This document shows, one piece after another, positions 17,067-25,843 of a stretch of 64,000 nt of DNA. Every line of letters begins with the position of its first letter. Within the stretch, counting starts at the first letter, position 1. The notes under the pieces were generated by a model. It was not told where the DNA came from and did no database searches. It worked only from the letters and a program-made list of their open reading frames with translations. The DNA is from Gammaproteobacteria bacterium (GTDB taxonomy: Bacteria > Pseudomonadota > Gammaproteobacteria > Steroidobacterales > Steroidobacteraceae). Made by a program: the position numbers and the translations under genes. The stretch lies in the NCBI GenBank assembly GCA_016874295.1, contig VGUH01000001.1, positions 123,912 to 187,911 of the forward strand, read 5' to 3'.

Positions 17067-19601
17067 TCAATGCGCCGCGAACGCGCGGAACTTCGCGCGC
17101 GCGGCCTCGAGATAGGCGAGCGTGTCGGTCTTCTCCTGATCGCTGTTCCAGCCGCCGCGTGAATGCGTCGCCTCGACGATGCGGTCCATCCAGGCAACGA
17201 AATAGGCCGCGTCCGCGGGCGCCGGCGGCGGCGCAGGCGAGTCGAACCAGACCGGGCTGGTCGTCGCATAGGGGTAGAGGTCGAGCACCCAGGGATTCGG
17301 CTTCTCGTTGTAGGCGCGCAGCAGCACCCAGCCGCCGGCGTCGAAATCGACGTCGCCCGCCCAATCGAAGCGCATGCGGTCGCCCTCGAGCGCGAACGAC
17401 AGGATGGACTTGCCGTTCTGCACCAGCTCGAGGCGATCCACCGGGAACGGCGCACGCATCGCGACGCGCACGGGCAGCCTGCCTGCGCGCGGCACCATGC
17501 CGCCCGGGCGCTGGCCGGCGACCTCGAAGCCGAGCAGCGGACCGTTGCTGACGAACGTGCGTCCCGACTTCAGCGCGTCGCCGAGCGCCGCGGGCGCGCG
17601 CTTGCCGCCCGTCTCGAGGAACACGCGCACGAGCCCGATCGGCCCGCGCAGTGACGCGTAGTTCGCCATCGCATCCGTACCCGCGCCGGCCGGCAGGCGG
17701 TAGCCGAGGTTGAGCAGGCGATGCCAGATGCCCGCGGTGATGTGGTGGTCCGAGAATCCCATCACCTCGAGGTAATCCACCTTGCCGTGCGCGACCGTCG
17801 CCGGCAGCTCGTAAGAGAGCTTCTTTTCCTTTGGCGGGTCGATGGGGAAGTCCGCGATGTGCACGTAGCCGACCAGACCGCCCTGCGCGCGCGCTAGGTC
17901 GGAGATCGCGCCGTTGTGAGGCCACGGGCTCTCGTAGGCCGTGTGCCGGTAGGCGGTGTAGTCGGGCAGCAGGTAGTGGTCCTCGAGATTCAGAAGTCCC
18001 AGGTGGCCCCAGAAGCTCGTGTGGTATTCCTGCGCGTGGAACAGGACGCGCCGGCCGCTCGCCGGGTCCGGGCCGCCGCCGGCCCGGAAGTACGCGATGT
18101 CCGGGATGCGTTCCTCCTTGTTGACCAGCAGGTTGTAGACGACGTCGAGATCCTCGGCATCCTGCTGTCGCAGCAGGTTCTCGGGCGTGTTGCGGTAGTG
18201 CCCGCCGTAATTCATGTGCACGTGCAGGTCGGCGGAGACGAACCGGCCGAACTCCGGCGGCAGGCCGTTGTCCTCCATGCGGACCTCGAGCTGCGTCGCC
18301 TCGCCCGCGGGGAAGTCACGTTCGATCGCGACGTGCCGGCGCTGGAAACCGGATTGCACCTGGATCGTCGTCCGGCCGGGCGGAACTTCGACGGCACAGG
18401 CCGGGACCGCGGCCGGGCAGTGGAAGTAATGCACCTCGCTCGGGAACTGCGCGCGGTCGTACAGCTCGTCCCCGTGCATCCAGGCGCCGGCGGGCGCGTG
18501 CCAGCGGCCGTCGCTCGCTAGTACCGAGACGCGCGCTGCAATGGGCTCGCCAGCGGCGTCCCGCGGCCGGATCAGGATGGTCGCCGCGGCCGACAGGCGC
18601 TGCCTGACCTGCGCCGCGACTTTTTCGCGGGCGCCGCCGAAATACGCCTGTACCCAGAGCGAGGTGTCGCCGCCCTCGTTGCTGATGTAGGCAATGCGCG
18701 AGCCGTCCGGTGACCAGCGCGCGTTCCTGCGGTCGAACTCGCCGTAGGTGAGCGGCAGCGGCGCGACGTCGTCGGTCCTCGTCAGCCAGAGCTGGTGCCA
18801 CTGGCCGCCGTGATAGTTCGAGAACAGGATGCGCCGGCCGTCCGGCCCGATCTCCGGTCGCGCGGCCCAGGAGGTCTCGAGCACGCGGCGGTCGAGGCAG
18901 TCGGGTTCTCCGCCTGCGACGGCGATCGAGCAGATCCAGCCCGTGCCCCAGGGGATCTCCGCGTTGGTCACGTACCAGACGCGCTCACCGTCCGGCGACC
19001 ATGACGGATTGATGAAGTGGTCGTGGGTCGAATAGTAATAGCGATCGATGCGGCTCTCGCGCGGCGCGACGAGATCGCGCACGTTGGTAAGTCCGGCGGC
19101 AGACAGGTCGGCGATCTTGAGATTGAAGTGACCGCTGCCTTCGGTCGAGACGAAGACGAGCTTTCGGCCGTCCGGCGAGATGCGCGGCTCGAGGTTGACG
19201 CCGCCGCCCGCGGTGAGCGCCTGCTCGCGTCCGGTCCCGAGGTCGAGCCGCCAGAGCTCGAAGGCCTTGCCGTCGTAGCGCGTGAACACGACTGACCGGC
19301 CGTCGGGCGCCACGTCGGGCTGGTGGTCGTAGGCGCCGGCCGGATGCGTGATCTCGCGCGCCTCGCCCGCGCCGATCTTCTGGCGCCAGAGCGAGCCATC
19401 CATGCCGTAAACCAGCTCGTCGCCGGCGGGCAGGAAGGCGACGGAAGAAGGCCCGGTCGTCAGCTGCGGGATGTATAGCTCGCGCCAGTAGTAGTTGTGC
19501 GGCAGCGCGACCTGGGAGAGCACCGCCTCGCGCCCGGCGCCTGCCGCCGCCGCGGCAAGGAGCGGGGCCAGCAGGAGCAGGGCGCGGGCGGCGGGCCTCA
19601 C
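17067..19601 (-). CDS. Secreted CehA/McbA-family metallohydrolase with N-terminal TolB-like propeller
   Basis: The 844-residue protein starts at GTG 19601 with a signal peptide (RPAARALLLLAPLLAAAAAG). Residues of about 45-350 contain repeated PD40/TolB-type blades (DGRSVVFTRYDG, DGRKLVFVSTEGSGHFN, PDGRRILFSNYHGGQWHQLW). The C-terminal half is a PHP/CehA-like hydrolase with metal-binding segments ADLHVHMNYGGHYRNT, LFHAQEYHTSFWGHLGLLN, SDHHITAGIWHRL and AGAGTDAMANY. CehA-type enzymes hydrolyse carbamate or phosphoester bonds; the substrate here is not evident. It lies downstream of gabT, but a long palindrome now fills the spacer right up to its start, so its expression signals may be altered. 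Confidence 0.82.
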   Translation of the reverse strand: MRPAARALLLLAPLLAAAAAGAGREAVLSQVALPHNYYWRELYIPQLTTGPSSVAFLPAGDELVYGMDGSLWRQKIGAGEAREITHPAGAYDHQPDVAPDGRSVVFTRYDGKAFELWRLDLGTGREQALTAGGGVNLEPRISPDGRKLVFVSTEGSGHFNLKIADLSAAGLTNVRDLVAPRESRIDRYYYSTHDHFINPSWSPDGERVWYVTNAEIPWGTGWICSIAVAGGEPDCLDRRVLETSWAARPEIGPDGRRILFSNYHGGQWHQLWLTRTDDVAPLPLTYGEFDRRNARWSPDGSRIAYISNEGGDTSLWVQAYFGGAREKVAAQVRQRLSAAATILIRPRDAAGEPIAARVSVLASDGRWHAPAGAWMHGDELYDRAQFPSEVHYFHCPAAVPACAVEVPPGRTTIQVQSGFQRRHVAIERDFPAGEATQLEVRMEDNGLPPEFGRFVSADLHVHMNYGGHYRNTPENLLRQQDAEDLDVVYNLLVNKEERIPDIAYFRAGGGPDPASGRRVLFHAQEYHTSFWGHLGLLNLEDHYLLPDYTAYRHTAYESPWPHNGAISDLARAQGGLVGYVHIADFPIDPPKEKKLSYELPATVAHGKVDYLEVMGFSDHHITAGIWHRLLNLGYRLPAGAGTDAMANYASLRGPIGLVRVFLETGGKRAPAALGDALKSGRTFVSNGPLLGFEVAGQRPGGMVPRAGRLPVRVAMRAPFPVDRLELVQNGKSILSFALEGDRMRFDWAGDVDFDAGGWVLLRAYNEKPNPWVLDLYPYATTSPVWFDSPAPPPAPADAAYFVAWMDRIVEATHSRGGWNSDQEKTDTLAYLEAARAKFRAFAAH

Positions 19602-19607
19602 GCCTGG

Positions 19608-19780
19608 CCCTAGGGAGCGTTGATTTGCCCCAGCATGCAGCGCGTTACGCGCGCGCCTTGGCGGGACTGCGTTGCGTGCCTTGCCCATAGCGAATGCTAT
19701 GAGGCTTCGGCTCGCGCCTTGTCCCGCCAAGGCGCGCGCGTAACGCGCTGCATGCTGGGGCAAATCAACGCTCCCTAGGG
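19608..19780. repeat. Perfect 60-bp inverted repeat (MITE-like palindrome)
   Basis: Positions 19608-19667 are the exact reverse complement of 19721-19780, giving a perfect 60-bp stem with a 53-base centre. The centre itself holds a small hairpin (CATAGC at 19686-19691 with GCTATG at 19696-19701). The outer ends read CCCTAGGGAGCG. The right arm runs into gabT and supplies its last codons and stop; the left arm ends 6 bp before the start of the CehA-like gene. It encodes no protein. The structure suggests a non-autonomous mobile or amplified palindromic element, and as RNA it would form a very strong hairpin. Confidence 0.9.
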
Positions 19781-21111
19781 GCCTCGTCCAGGCTGGTCCG
19801 GAAGTAGCCGAGCGCCTCGTCGACCTCGGCTTCCGTCACGCAGAGCGGCGGCATGAAGCGCAGCGTCGAGACGCCGCAGGACAGCAGCAGCAGGCCATTC
19901 TGATAGGCGCGGTGCAGCAGCCGGTCCACCATCTCGCGCGCCGGCGAACCATCCTTCTCGATCATCTCGACGCCGATCATGAGGCCGTAGCCGCGGACGT
20001 CGCCGATGCAGGGGTAGTCGGCCTTCATCTCGTGCAGCCGCTTCATGAAATGGGCGCCGACCTTCGCTGCGTTCGCGCAATACTGTTCGCCCACCAGGTC
20101 GATCGTCGCATTCGCGGCCGCGCAGGCGACCGGGTTGCCGCCGTAGGTGTTGCCGTGCGCGCCCTTCTTCCACTGTTTCATGAGGCTCGCGCGCGCGACC
20201 ACCGCGCCGATCGGGAGCCCGGAGCCGAGTCCTTTCGCCAGGGCCATGATGTCCGGCTTCACGCCCGAGTGTTCGCAGCCGAACATCCTGCCGGTGCGGC
20301 CGATGCCCGACTGCACCTCGTCGAACACGAGCAGGATCCCGTGCTGGTCGCAGATCTGCCGCAGGCCCGCGAGGAATCCCGGCGGTGGCACGAGGTAGCC
20401 GCCCTCGCCCTGCACCGGCTCGATCACCATCGCGGCGACTTCCGAGGGCGGGAGATTGCGCTCGAACAGCATGCGGATGTAGTCGAGCACGGCCTTGCCC
20501 TGGTCGCTGCCGGCGAACAGCGGGCGGTACGGGTTCGGGAAGGGCACGTGCGTCACGCCCGGCATGGTCGGGGAAAATCCCGCCTGCTGCGTGTACTTGC
20601 TCGAGGTCAGCGACAGCGAGCCCATCGTGCGGCCGTGGAAGCCGCCGAGGAAGCCGATGATGCGGCCGCGCTTCGTGACGTAGCGCGCGAGCTTCAGCGC
20701 GCCCTCGACCGCCTCCGTGCCGGACTGGCAAAGGAACACCATGCCCGGCTCGCTCATCGGCGCGAGCGCCGAGAGCTTCTCGCACAGCGAGGTGAACTCC
20801 TCGTGCCAGTAGTCGCTCGAGATGTGCAGGAACTTGCCCGCCGCGTCCTGCACCGCCTTGACCACGCGCGGGTGCGCATGGCCGGTCGCGCAGACCGCGA
20901 TGCCGGCCGCGAAGTCGAGGAACCGGTTGCCGTCGACGTCCCAGACTTCCGTGCCTTTGCCGTGCGACATCACGAACGGGTAGTCGCGCGGGTAGGACGG
21001 CGAAGTCACCTTGACGTCGCGCTCGATCATGGCGCGGGACTTCGGTCCCGGCAGCGTCGTCTTGATGTGGGAGTTCTTGATTGCGCCGGCGGCGCGGACG
21101 TTTGCGTTCAT
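19765..21111 (-). CDS. gabT: Class III aminotransferase, GabT/4-aminobutyrate type
   Basis: This PLP enzyme moves the omega-amino group of 4-aminobutyrate or a related omega-amino acid to 2-oxoglutarate. The 448-residue protein shows GTEVWDVDGNRFLDFAAGIAVCATGHAHP, the cofactor segment CQSGTEAVEGALKLAR, the Asp of VFDEVQSGIGRTGRMF, and the PLP lysine in MALAKGLGSGLPIGA. Its ATG overlaps the stop of the CoA-transferase beta gene. The last residues (EAPRER) and the TGA lie inside the right arm of the 60-bp palindrome, so the original C terminus was probably replaced. Confidence 0.88.
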   Translation of the reverse strand: MNANVRAAGAIKNSHIKTTLPGPKSRAMIERDVKVTSPSYPRDYPFVMSHGKGTEVWDVDGNRFLDFAAGIAVCATGHAHPRVVKAVQDAAGKFLHISSDYWHEEFTSLCEKLSALAPMSEPGMVFLCQSGTEAVEGALKLARYVTKRGRIIGFLGGFHGRTMGSLSLTSSKYTQQAGFSPTMPGVTHVPFPNPYRPLFAGSDQGKAVLDYIRMLFERNLPPSEVAAMVIEPVQGEGGYLVPPPGFLAGLRQICDQHGILLVFDEVQSGIGRTGRMFGCEHSGVKPDIMALAKGLGSGLPIGAVVARASLMKQWKKGAHGNTYGGNPVACAAANATIDLVGEQYCANAAKVGAHFMKRLHEMKADYPCIGDVRGYGLMIGVEMIEKDGSPAREMVDRLLHRAYQNGLLLLSCGVSTLRFMPPLCVTEAEVDEALGYFRTSLDEAPRER

Positions 21112-21884
21112 AGCGGCAGCCTCACAGGTTCACGATGCGCCGCGGCGGTGCGGGCTTCGAGGGCGCGCAGCACCTCGAGTTCCGCCGCCGTCGGCGGCGC
21201 GCAGGTATCGAGTTCGGGCAGCACGGCGAGCGGCCAACCGATGGCGGCGCGGGCTTCGTCTGCCGGGATTCCGGGATAAACCGCGGAAAGCGTGAATTCT
21301 CCGGATTCCCCGTGCGGTTTCAAGATCCCGACGTCGGTGACCAGCACGGCGGGGCCGGCCCCGCGCGCACCGCTTTGCGGGCGGCCGGGGAAATGCCCGC
21401 CGCTGGTCTGGAAATCGATCTTCTTGACGAAACTGCGCGGCGAGGCCTTCATGACCACGAACACCTGGCGCGCGTGCGCCGCGATCTCCGTGGCCCCGCC
21501 GGCGCCCGGCAGGCGCGTCTTCGGCTTGTCGTAGGAGCCGATCACGGTGCTGTTGAGGTTGCCGAACCGGTCGATCTGCGCGGCGCCGAGGAAACCGATG
21601 TCGATGCGCCCGGCCTGCAGGTAGTCGCTGAAGATGTCGGGCAGCGGGATCACGCAGGTCGCGGTCTCCGCGAGCTCGCCGTCGCCGATCGAGAGCGGCA
21701 GCACGGTTGGGCGCGTGCCGATCGTGCCGGACTCGTAGATCAGCACCAGCTCCGGCGCGTGGGTCAGGCGCGCGAGATTGCACGCCGCGCTCGGCAGGCC
21801 GATGCCGACGAAGCACACCTGTCCGTCGCGCAATAGCCGCGCGGCCGCAACTGTCATCATCTCATCGCGGGTGTATTCGCTCAT
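21108..21884 (-). CDS. CoA-transferase family I, beta subunit
   Basis: The 258-residue protein starts at ATG 21884 (MSEYTRDEMMTVAAARLL). It has the glutaconate-type beta-subunit pattern: VGIGLPSAACNLARLTHAPELVLI followed by YESGTIG, whose Glu is the likely thioester-forming catalytic residue, and later FLGAAQIDRFGNLNSTVIG. With the alpha subunit upstream it would move CoA between carboxylic acids. The catalytic Glu separates it from IpdB-like hydrolases that lack it. Its stop overlaps the gabT start. A 166-bp palindrome-rich spacer separates it from the alpha-subunit gene, where such subunits are usually adjacent. Confidence 0.85.
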   Translation of the reverse strand: MSEYTRDEMMTVAAARLLRDGQVCFVGIGLPSAACNLARLTHAPELVLIYESGTIGTRPTVLPLSIGDGELAETATCVIPLPDIFSDYLQAGRIDIGFLGAAQIDRFGNLNSTVIGSYDKPKTRLPGAGGATEIAAHARQVFVVMKASPRSFVKKIDFQTSGGHFPGRPQSGARGAGPAVLVTDVGILKPHGESGEFTLSAVYPGIPADEARAAIGWPLAVLPELDTCAPPTAAELEVLRALEARTAAAHREPVRLPL

Positions 21885-22050
21885 GCGGCGCACCCCGAGT
21901 TGCGTCGTGACGGCATCGCGGAGCGCACTTCGCCGGCGGGACTCCCCTCGTTCGCTCGGAAGAACGGACACTCGCTCACTCGGGGGTCCCGCAACGGCTC
22001 GTGCGCGCGCGATGCGCCGCGACACGTCACGCGCGCGCCGGCGTGCAGCT
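21885..22050. repeat. Imperfect palindromic insert between CoA-transferase subunit genes
   Basis: This 166-bp spacer holds no gene. Its centre pairs GCGGGACTCCCC (21936-21947) with GGGGGTCCCGC (21982-21992). Flanking segments share inverted blocks (CGTGAC, GCATCGCG, GCGCAC on both sides), so the whole spacer is an imperfect palindrome. The sequence TCATGCGGC occurs at both ends (from 21881 and from 22051), which could be a duplication made on insertion or a coincidence of the two subunit ends. Confidence 0.55.
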
Positions 22051-22899
22051 TCATGCGGCCTCGCGGAGGCTGGCGAGGAACCCGCGGTGATCGCGAGTCG
22101 CCCGCACGTGGCGGTCGATCCAGGCCGTGAACCCGCCGCGGTCGCGCGCGATCGCGTCCCAGCGCAGGTAGAAGTCGTTGTCCCGCGCGTAATGCCCGTG
22201 CGCGTAGGACGGCCAGGCGCCGCCCGGGACCTGCGAGACCGCGGTGACCGTGAACGCCGGCAGCACGATGTTGTTCATCGCCGGCGGCAGCTCGTCGACG
22301 ATCTGTTCGACGGTCACCAGCAGCTTCGCCGCCGCGAGCGCGGCCTCGCGTGCCGCGCCGACGATGCCGTCGATCGCGACGTTGCCGTGCCGGTCGGCGC
22401 GCTGGGCGTGCAGGATGGTGACGTCCGGGTTCACCGCGGGGACGGTGGCGATGTTCTCGCCGGTGTAGGGGCAGGTGACGTGCCGGATGCGCGGGTTCCT
22501 GGCCGGCAGGTCGGTGCCGATGTAGCCGCGCAGCATGCCGAACGGCAGCCGCGCGGCGCCCGCGCGGTAGCCGACCGCCATGGCCGCGTGGCTGTGCTCG
22601 TCGATCTCGAGGGCGCAGGGCCAGCCGTTCTCGACCGCGTCGCGCAGGCGATGCAGCGAGCCGACGCCCGGGTTGCCGCCCCAGGAGAATGTCAGCTTGC
22701 GTGCGGCGCCCACGCCGATGAGCTGGTCGTAGACCAGATCCGGCGTCATGCGCGCCAGGTGCAGGTCCTTGCGGCCCTGCCGGATCAGCTCATGGCCCGC
22801 GGCAAACGGGATGAGGTGCGTGAAGCCCTCGAGCGCGAGGCAGTCGCCGTCGGCGACGTGCTTCGCGATCGCGTCCTTGAGCGGCAGGAACTCGGTCAT
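22051..22899 (-). CDS. CoA-transferase family I, alpha subunit
   Basis: The 282-residue protein (MTEFLPLKDAIAKHVADGDCLALEGFTHLIPFAAGHELIRQ) belongs to the glutaconate/IpdA-like alpha subunits. Visible segments include MTPDLVYDQLIGVGAARKLTFSWGGN and the C-terminal ADRHGNVAIDG pattern typical of these enzymes. It begins immediately after the aldehyde dehydrogenase stop, so it is in the same operon, and partners with the beta subunit at 21108-21884. Confidence 0.85.
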   Translation of the reverse strand: MTEFLPLKDAIAKHVADGDCLALEGFTHLIPFAAGHELIRQGRKDLHLARMTPDLVYDQLIGVGAARKLTFSWGGNPGVGSLHRLRDAVENGWPCALEIDEHSHAAMAVGYRAGAARLPFGMLRGYIGTDLPARNPRIRHVTCPYTGENIATVPAVNPDVTILHAQRADRHGNVAIDGIVGAAREAALAAAKLLVTVEQIVDELPPAMNNIVLPAFTVTAVSQVPGGAWPSYAHGHYARDNDFYLRWDAIARDRGGFTAWIDRHVRATRDHRGFLASLREAA

Positions 22900-24468
22900 T
22901 CATTCCACCACGGTGCGGGACTGCTCGCGGAGGTAAAGCGGCAGGTAGTAGGCCGAGGCGATCGCCTTGCCCGAGGAACCGGAGCCCTTCCAGCCGCCGA
23001 ACGGCTGGTAACCCGGCCAGGCGCCGGTGGTCGCGCCCGCGCCGCGATTCGCGTAGATGACGCCCGCCTGGATGTTCTCCTGGAACCACGGGATCTCGTC
23101 CTTGGCGCCGAAGAAACCGGCCGTGAGCCCCATGTCCGTGTCGTTGGCGAGCCGCATCGCCTCGTCGCGGTCGCGGTAGCGGTGGACCATCAGGATCGGC
23201 AGGAACATCTCGTGCTTCCACAGCGGGTCCGAGAGGTCCGCCTCCGCGAGCACCGGTTCGACGTAGTAGCCGCGGGCGAACGCGCCCTCGGACGGCTGCC
23301 GGCCGCCGCGGCGCAGCTTCGCGCCGCGTGACTTGAGGTCGGCGACGTAGCGCGCATAGGACTCATGCGCGCGCTTGTTCACCACAGGCCCCAGTCCCGT
23401 TGCGCGCTCGGTGGGATCGCCGATCCTGATCTTGTCGATCTCCTGCTCGATCTTCGCGAGCAGCGGCTCGGCGACCTTCTCATGCACGTAGAGCCGCGAC
23501 AGCGCCGAGCACTTCTGGCCGCCCATGCCGTATGCGGAACGCGCGATGCCCGCGGCCGCGCGGTCGAGGTCGGCGTGCTCGGTGACGATCGTCGGGTTCT
23601 TGCCGCCCATCTCGGCGATGTAGGGCCGCGGGTACGCGCCCTTGGCGATCTCGTCCATGATCGCGCGCCCCACTGCGACCGAGCCGGTGAAGGTGACGCC
23701 GGCGACGCGAGCGTCTCGCAAGAGCTGCTCGCCGATCGCAGAGCCGGGGCCATTGACGTAGTTGAAGACGCCCGGCGGTACGCCCGCGTCGCGGATGCAG
23801 TCGGCGAGGAGCCGGCCCGCCCAGGGCGTGTCGGATGCGCACTTGAGGACAACGGTGTTGCCGGTCACGAGCGCGGCGGCAGTGGGTCCCGCGGCGAGCG
23901 CGAACGGGAAGTTGAACGGCGCGATCACGGCCCACACGCCGTAGGGGCGCATGATGCTCTTGTTGCGCGCGACGAACGCCGTCGAGGGATCGTTTGGCAG
24001 GTCGAACTCGTAGCCCTTGTGCGACTCGAAGTCGTCCGCGTAGACGTTGAAGAAGTCGACGACCTCCTGCGCCTCGCCGAGCGCCTCGAGGCGGTTCTTG
24101 CCGACTTCGAGCACGAGCGCGGCGGCGATGTCGTAGACGCGCTCCTCGACGAGGGTGGCGACCTTGCGCATCAGCGCGACGCGCTTCGCCGTGCCGGCGT
24201 CGCGCCACGCCGGCCAGGCGCGGGCGGCGGCGGCGAGCGCCGTGTCCACTTCGCTGGCGTTCGCATGCGGGAAGCGGCCGATCAGGATCTTGCTGTCGAT
24301 CGGGCTGCGGCGCTCGTCCGACTCAGCGGCCGGGGCGTCCTTGCCGTCGATGAACATCGCGTGAGTCGCGCCGAGCTTCCCGCGCATCCTCGCGAGTGCC
24401 TTCTCGAAACGCTCGTGCAGCTCTTCGGGCGGGTTGAACATTGTCGAGTAAGTCAGTCGGAAGCTCAT
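22900..24468 (-). CDS. NAD(P)-dependent aldehyde dehydrogenase, RocA/P5C-dehydrogenase-like
   Basis: The 522-residue protein is an ALDH-superfamily member closest to 1-pyrroline-5-carboxylate (glutamate semialdehyde) dehydrogenases. Active-site features are VIAPFNFPFALAAGPTAAAL, the catalytic Glu in AEMGGKNPTIV and the catalytic Cys in GGQKCSALSRLYVH. It oxidises a semialdehyde to the acid; given aminotransferases on both sides it probably uses the semialdehyde they produce. Its start overlaps the upstream aminotransferase stop by 4 bp. Confidence 0.87.
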   Translation of the reverse strand: MSFRLTYSTMFNPPEELHERFEKALARMRGKLGATHAMFIDGKDAPAAESDERRSPIDSKILIGRFPHANASEVDTALAAAARAWPAWRDAGTAKRVALMRKVATLVEERVYDIAAALVLEVGKNRLEALGEAQEVVDFFNVYADDFESHKGYEFDLPNDPSTAFVARNKSIMRPYGVWAVIAPFNFPFALAAGPTAAALVTGNTVVLKCASDTPWAGRLLADCIRDAGVPPGVFNYVNGPGSAIGEQLLRDARVAGVTFTGSVAVGRAIMDEIAKGAYPRPYIAEMGGKNPTIVTEHADLDRAAAGIARSAYGMGGQKCSALSRLYVHEKVAEPLLAKIEQEIDKIRIGDPTERATGLGPVVNKRAHESYARYVADLKSRGAKLRRGGRQPSEGAFARGYYVEPVLAEADLSDPLWKHEMFLPILMVHRYRDRDEAMRLANDTDMGLTAGFFGAKDEIPWFQENIQAGVIYANRGAGATTGAWPGYQPFGGWKGSGSSGKAIASAYYLPLYLREQSRTVVE

Positions 24469-25796
24469 GAGGCGCGCTCCAGGGACGCAGGAAAGAACCG
24501 GGTAAGCAGGCGGTCGAGCAGGCCGAGCGCGTCGGCGAGCTCGGTCTCGGCGATGACCAGCGGCGGCGCAAGGATCAGCAGGTTGCCGCGCGAACCGAAG
24601 GATACGCCCGCCTCGCGCGCGGCGGCGAGCAGCGCCTTCATGGCCTCGCTCTGCGCGGGCCAGGGCGCGATCGGCGCCTTCGTCTTGCGGTCGGCGACCA
24701 GCTCGACGACGGCGAACAGGCCGTGGCCGCCGCGCAGGTCGCCGATCACCGGGTGGCGCGCTGCGAGTTTCTGCAGCTCCGCGAACATCGACGCGCCCAG
24801 GCGGCGCGAGCGCTCCACCAGCTTCTCGTCGCGGTACGCGTCGATCGCCGCCGCGCCGGCGGCGCAGGACAGCGGGTGGCCGCAGTAGGTGAGGCCGCCG
24901 TAGAACATCTCGCGCTCGATGCGGGCATAGACCTCGGCGCTCATCACGACCGCGCCGAGCGGCGCGACCGCGCCCGTGAGCCCCTTGGCGAGCGTCATGA
25001 GGTCAGGGCGGTTTTCCGGACCGTAGCGTTGCCAGGCGAACCAGTCGCCGCAACGGCCGAAGCCGCTCATGACCTCGTCGGCGACCAGCAGCACGCCGCG
25101 CTCGCGCGTCACGCGCCGCAGTTCCGGCCAGAAATTGTCCGGCGGCACGATGCCGTTGCTGCCGGCGTTCACTTCCATGAGCACCGCGGCGACGTTCTCC
25201 GCGCGCTCTTTGTCGATGGTGTCGGCGACGGCGGCGGCCGCGCGCCGGCCGCATTCCTCGGGCGTCCTGCTGTTCCACGGGCAGCGGTAGGCGTAGGGCG
25301 GCGGCACGTGGCGCACCCCCCAGGCCTCGGCATCCACCTGGTGCGCGGTGCGCGCGTCGCCCGAGAGCGCCATCGGCATGTATGTCGCGCCGTGGTACGA
25401 GCGGTCGCGGGTGATGATCAGGCCGCGCGGGCGCTTGGTCGCCTGCCGCGCGATGCGCACGGCGTTGTCGTTGGCGTCGCCGCCGCCCAGCGTGAAGAAC
25501 ACGCGCCCGCCCGCAAAACCGGAAACCTCGAGCAGGCGCTCCGCCAGCGCCCGGCGCGGCTCCGCGCCCCAGGCGGCGGTCACGAACGCGAGCTTGTCGG
25601 CCTGGGCCTTGAGTGCGGCGACGAGCTTCGGGTGCTGGTGGCCGAGGTTGCTGCACTCGACGAGGCTCGACATGTCGAGGATCTCGCGCCCGTCCTCCAG
25701 GATCAGCCGGGCACCGCGCCCGCCGACGACCGTCGGGGCGTTCCAGTCCCCCGGCACGCACCAGCTGTGCAGGACGAAATCGCGTTCATTGCCCAT
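24465..25796 (-). CDS. Class III aminotransferase (omega-amino acid:pyruvate type)
   Basis: The 443-residue PLP enzyme is the first gene of the catabolic operon. It shows MSSLVECSNLGHQHPKLVAA, FFTLGGGDANDNAVRIARQA, SYHGATYMPMALSGD, the Asp of VADEVMSGFGRCGDWFAW, and the PLP lysine in LMTLAKGLTGAVAPLG. The GG-G-D-A pattern and the pyruvate-type sequence resemble taurine- or beta-alanine:pyruvate aminotransferases rather than GabT. It likely supplies a semialdehyde to the dehydrogenase encoded next. Confidence 0.85.
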   Translation of the reverse strand: MGNERDFVLHSWCVPGDWNAPTVVGGRGARLILEDGREILDMSSLVECSNLGHQHPKLVAALKAQADKLAFVTAAWGAEPRRALAERLLEVSGFAGGRVFFTLGGGDANDNAVRIARQATKRPRGLIITRDRSYHGATYMPMALSGDARTAHQVDAEAWGVRHVPPPYAYRCPWNSRTPEECGRRAAAAVADTIDKERAENVAAVLMEVNAGSNGIVPPDNFWPELRRVTRERGVLLVADEVMSGFGRCGDWFAWQRYGPENRPDLMTLAKGLTGAVAPLGAVVMSAEVYARIEREMFYGGLTYCGHPLSCAAGAAAIDAYRDEKLVERSRRLGASMFAELQKLAARHPVIGDLRGGHGLFAVVELVADRKTKAPIAPWPAQSEAMKALLAAAREAGVSFGSRGNLLILAPPLVIAETELADALGLLDRLLTRFFPASLERAS

Positions 25797-25843
25797 TTCC
25801 TTATTCTCTCACGCCCGCCTGCCGGCCGCAGACTGCACGCGCG

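Noticed and set aside
19602..19763. N-terminal extension of the CehA-like protein to a codon inside the palindrome
   Set aside because: It would add 54 basic residues encoded by the repeat ahead of a clear signal peptide; GTG 19601 is the better start.
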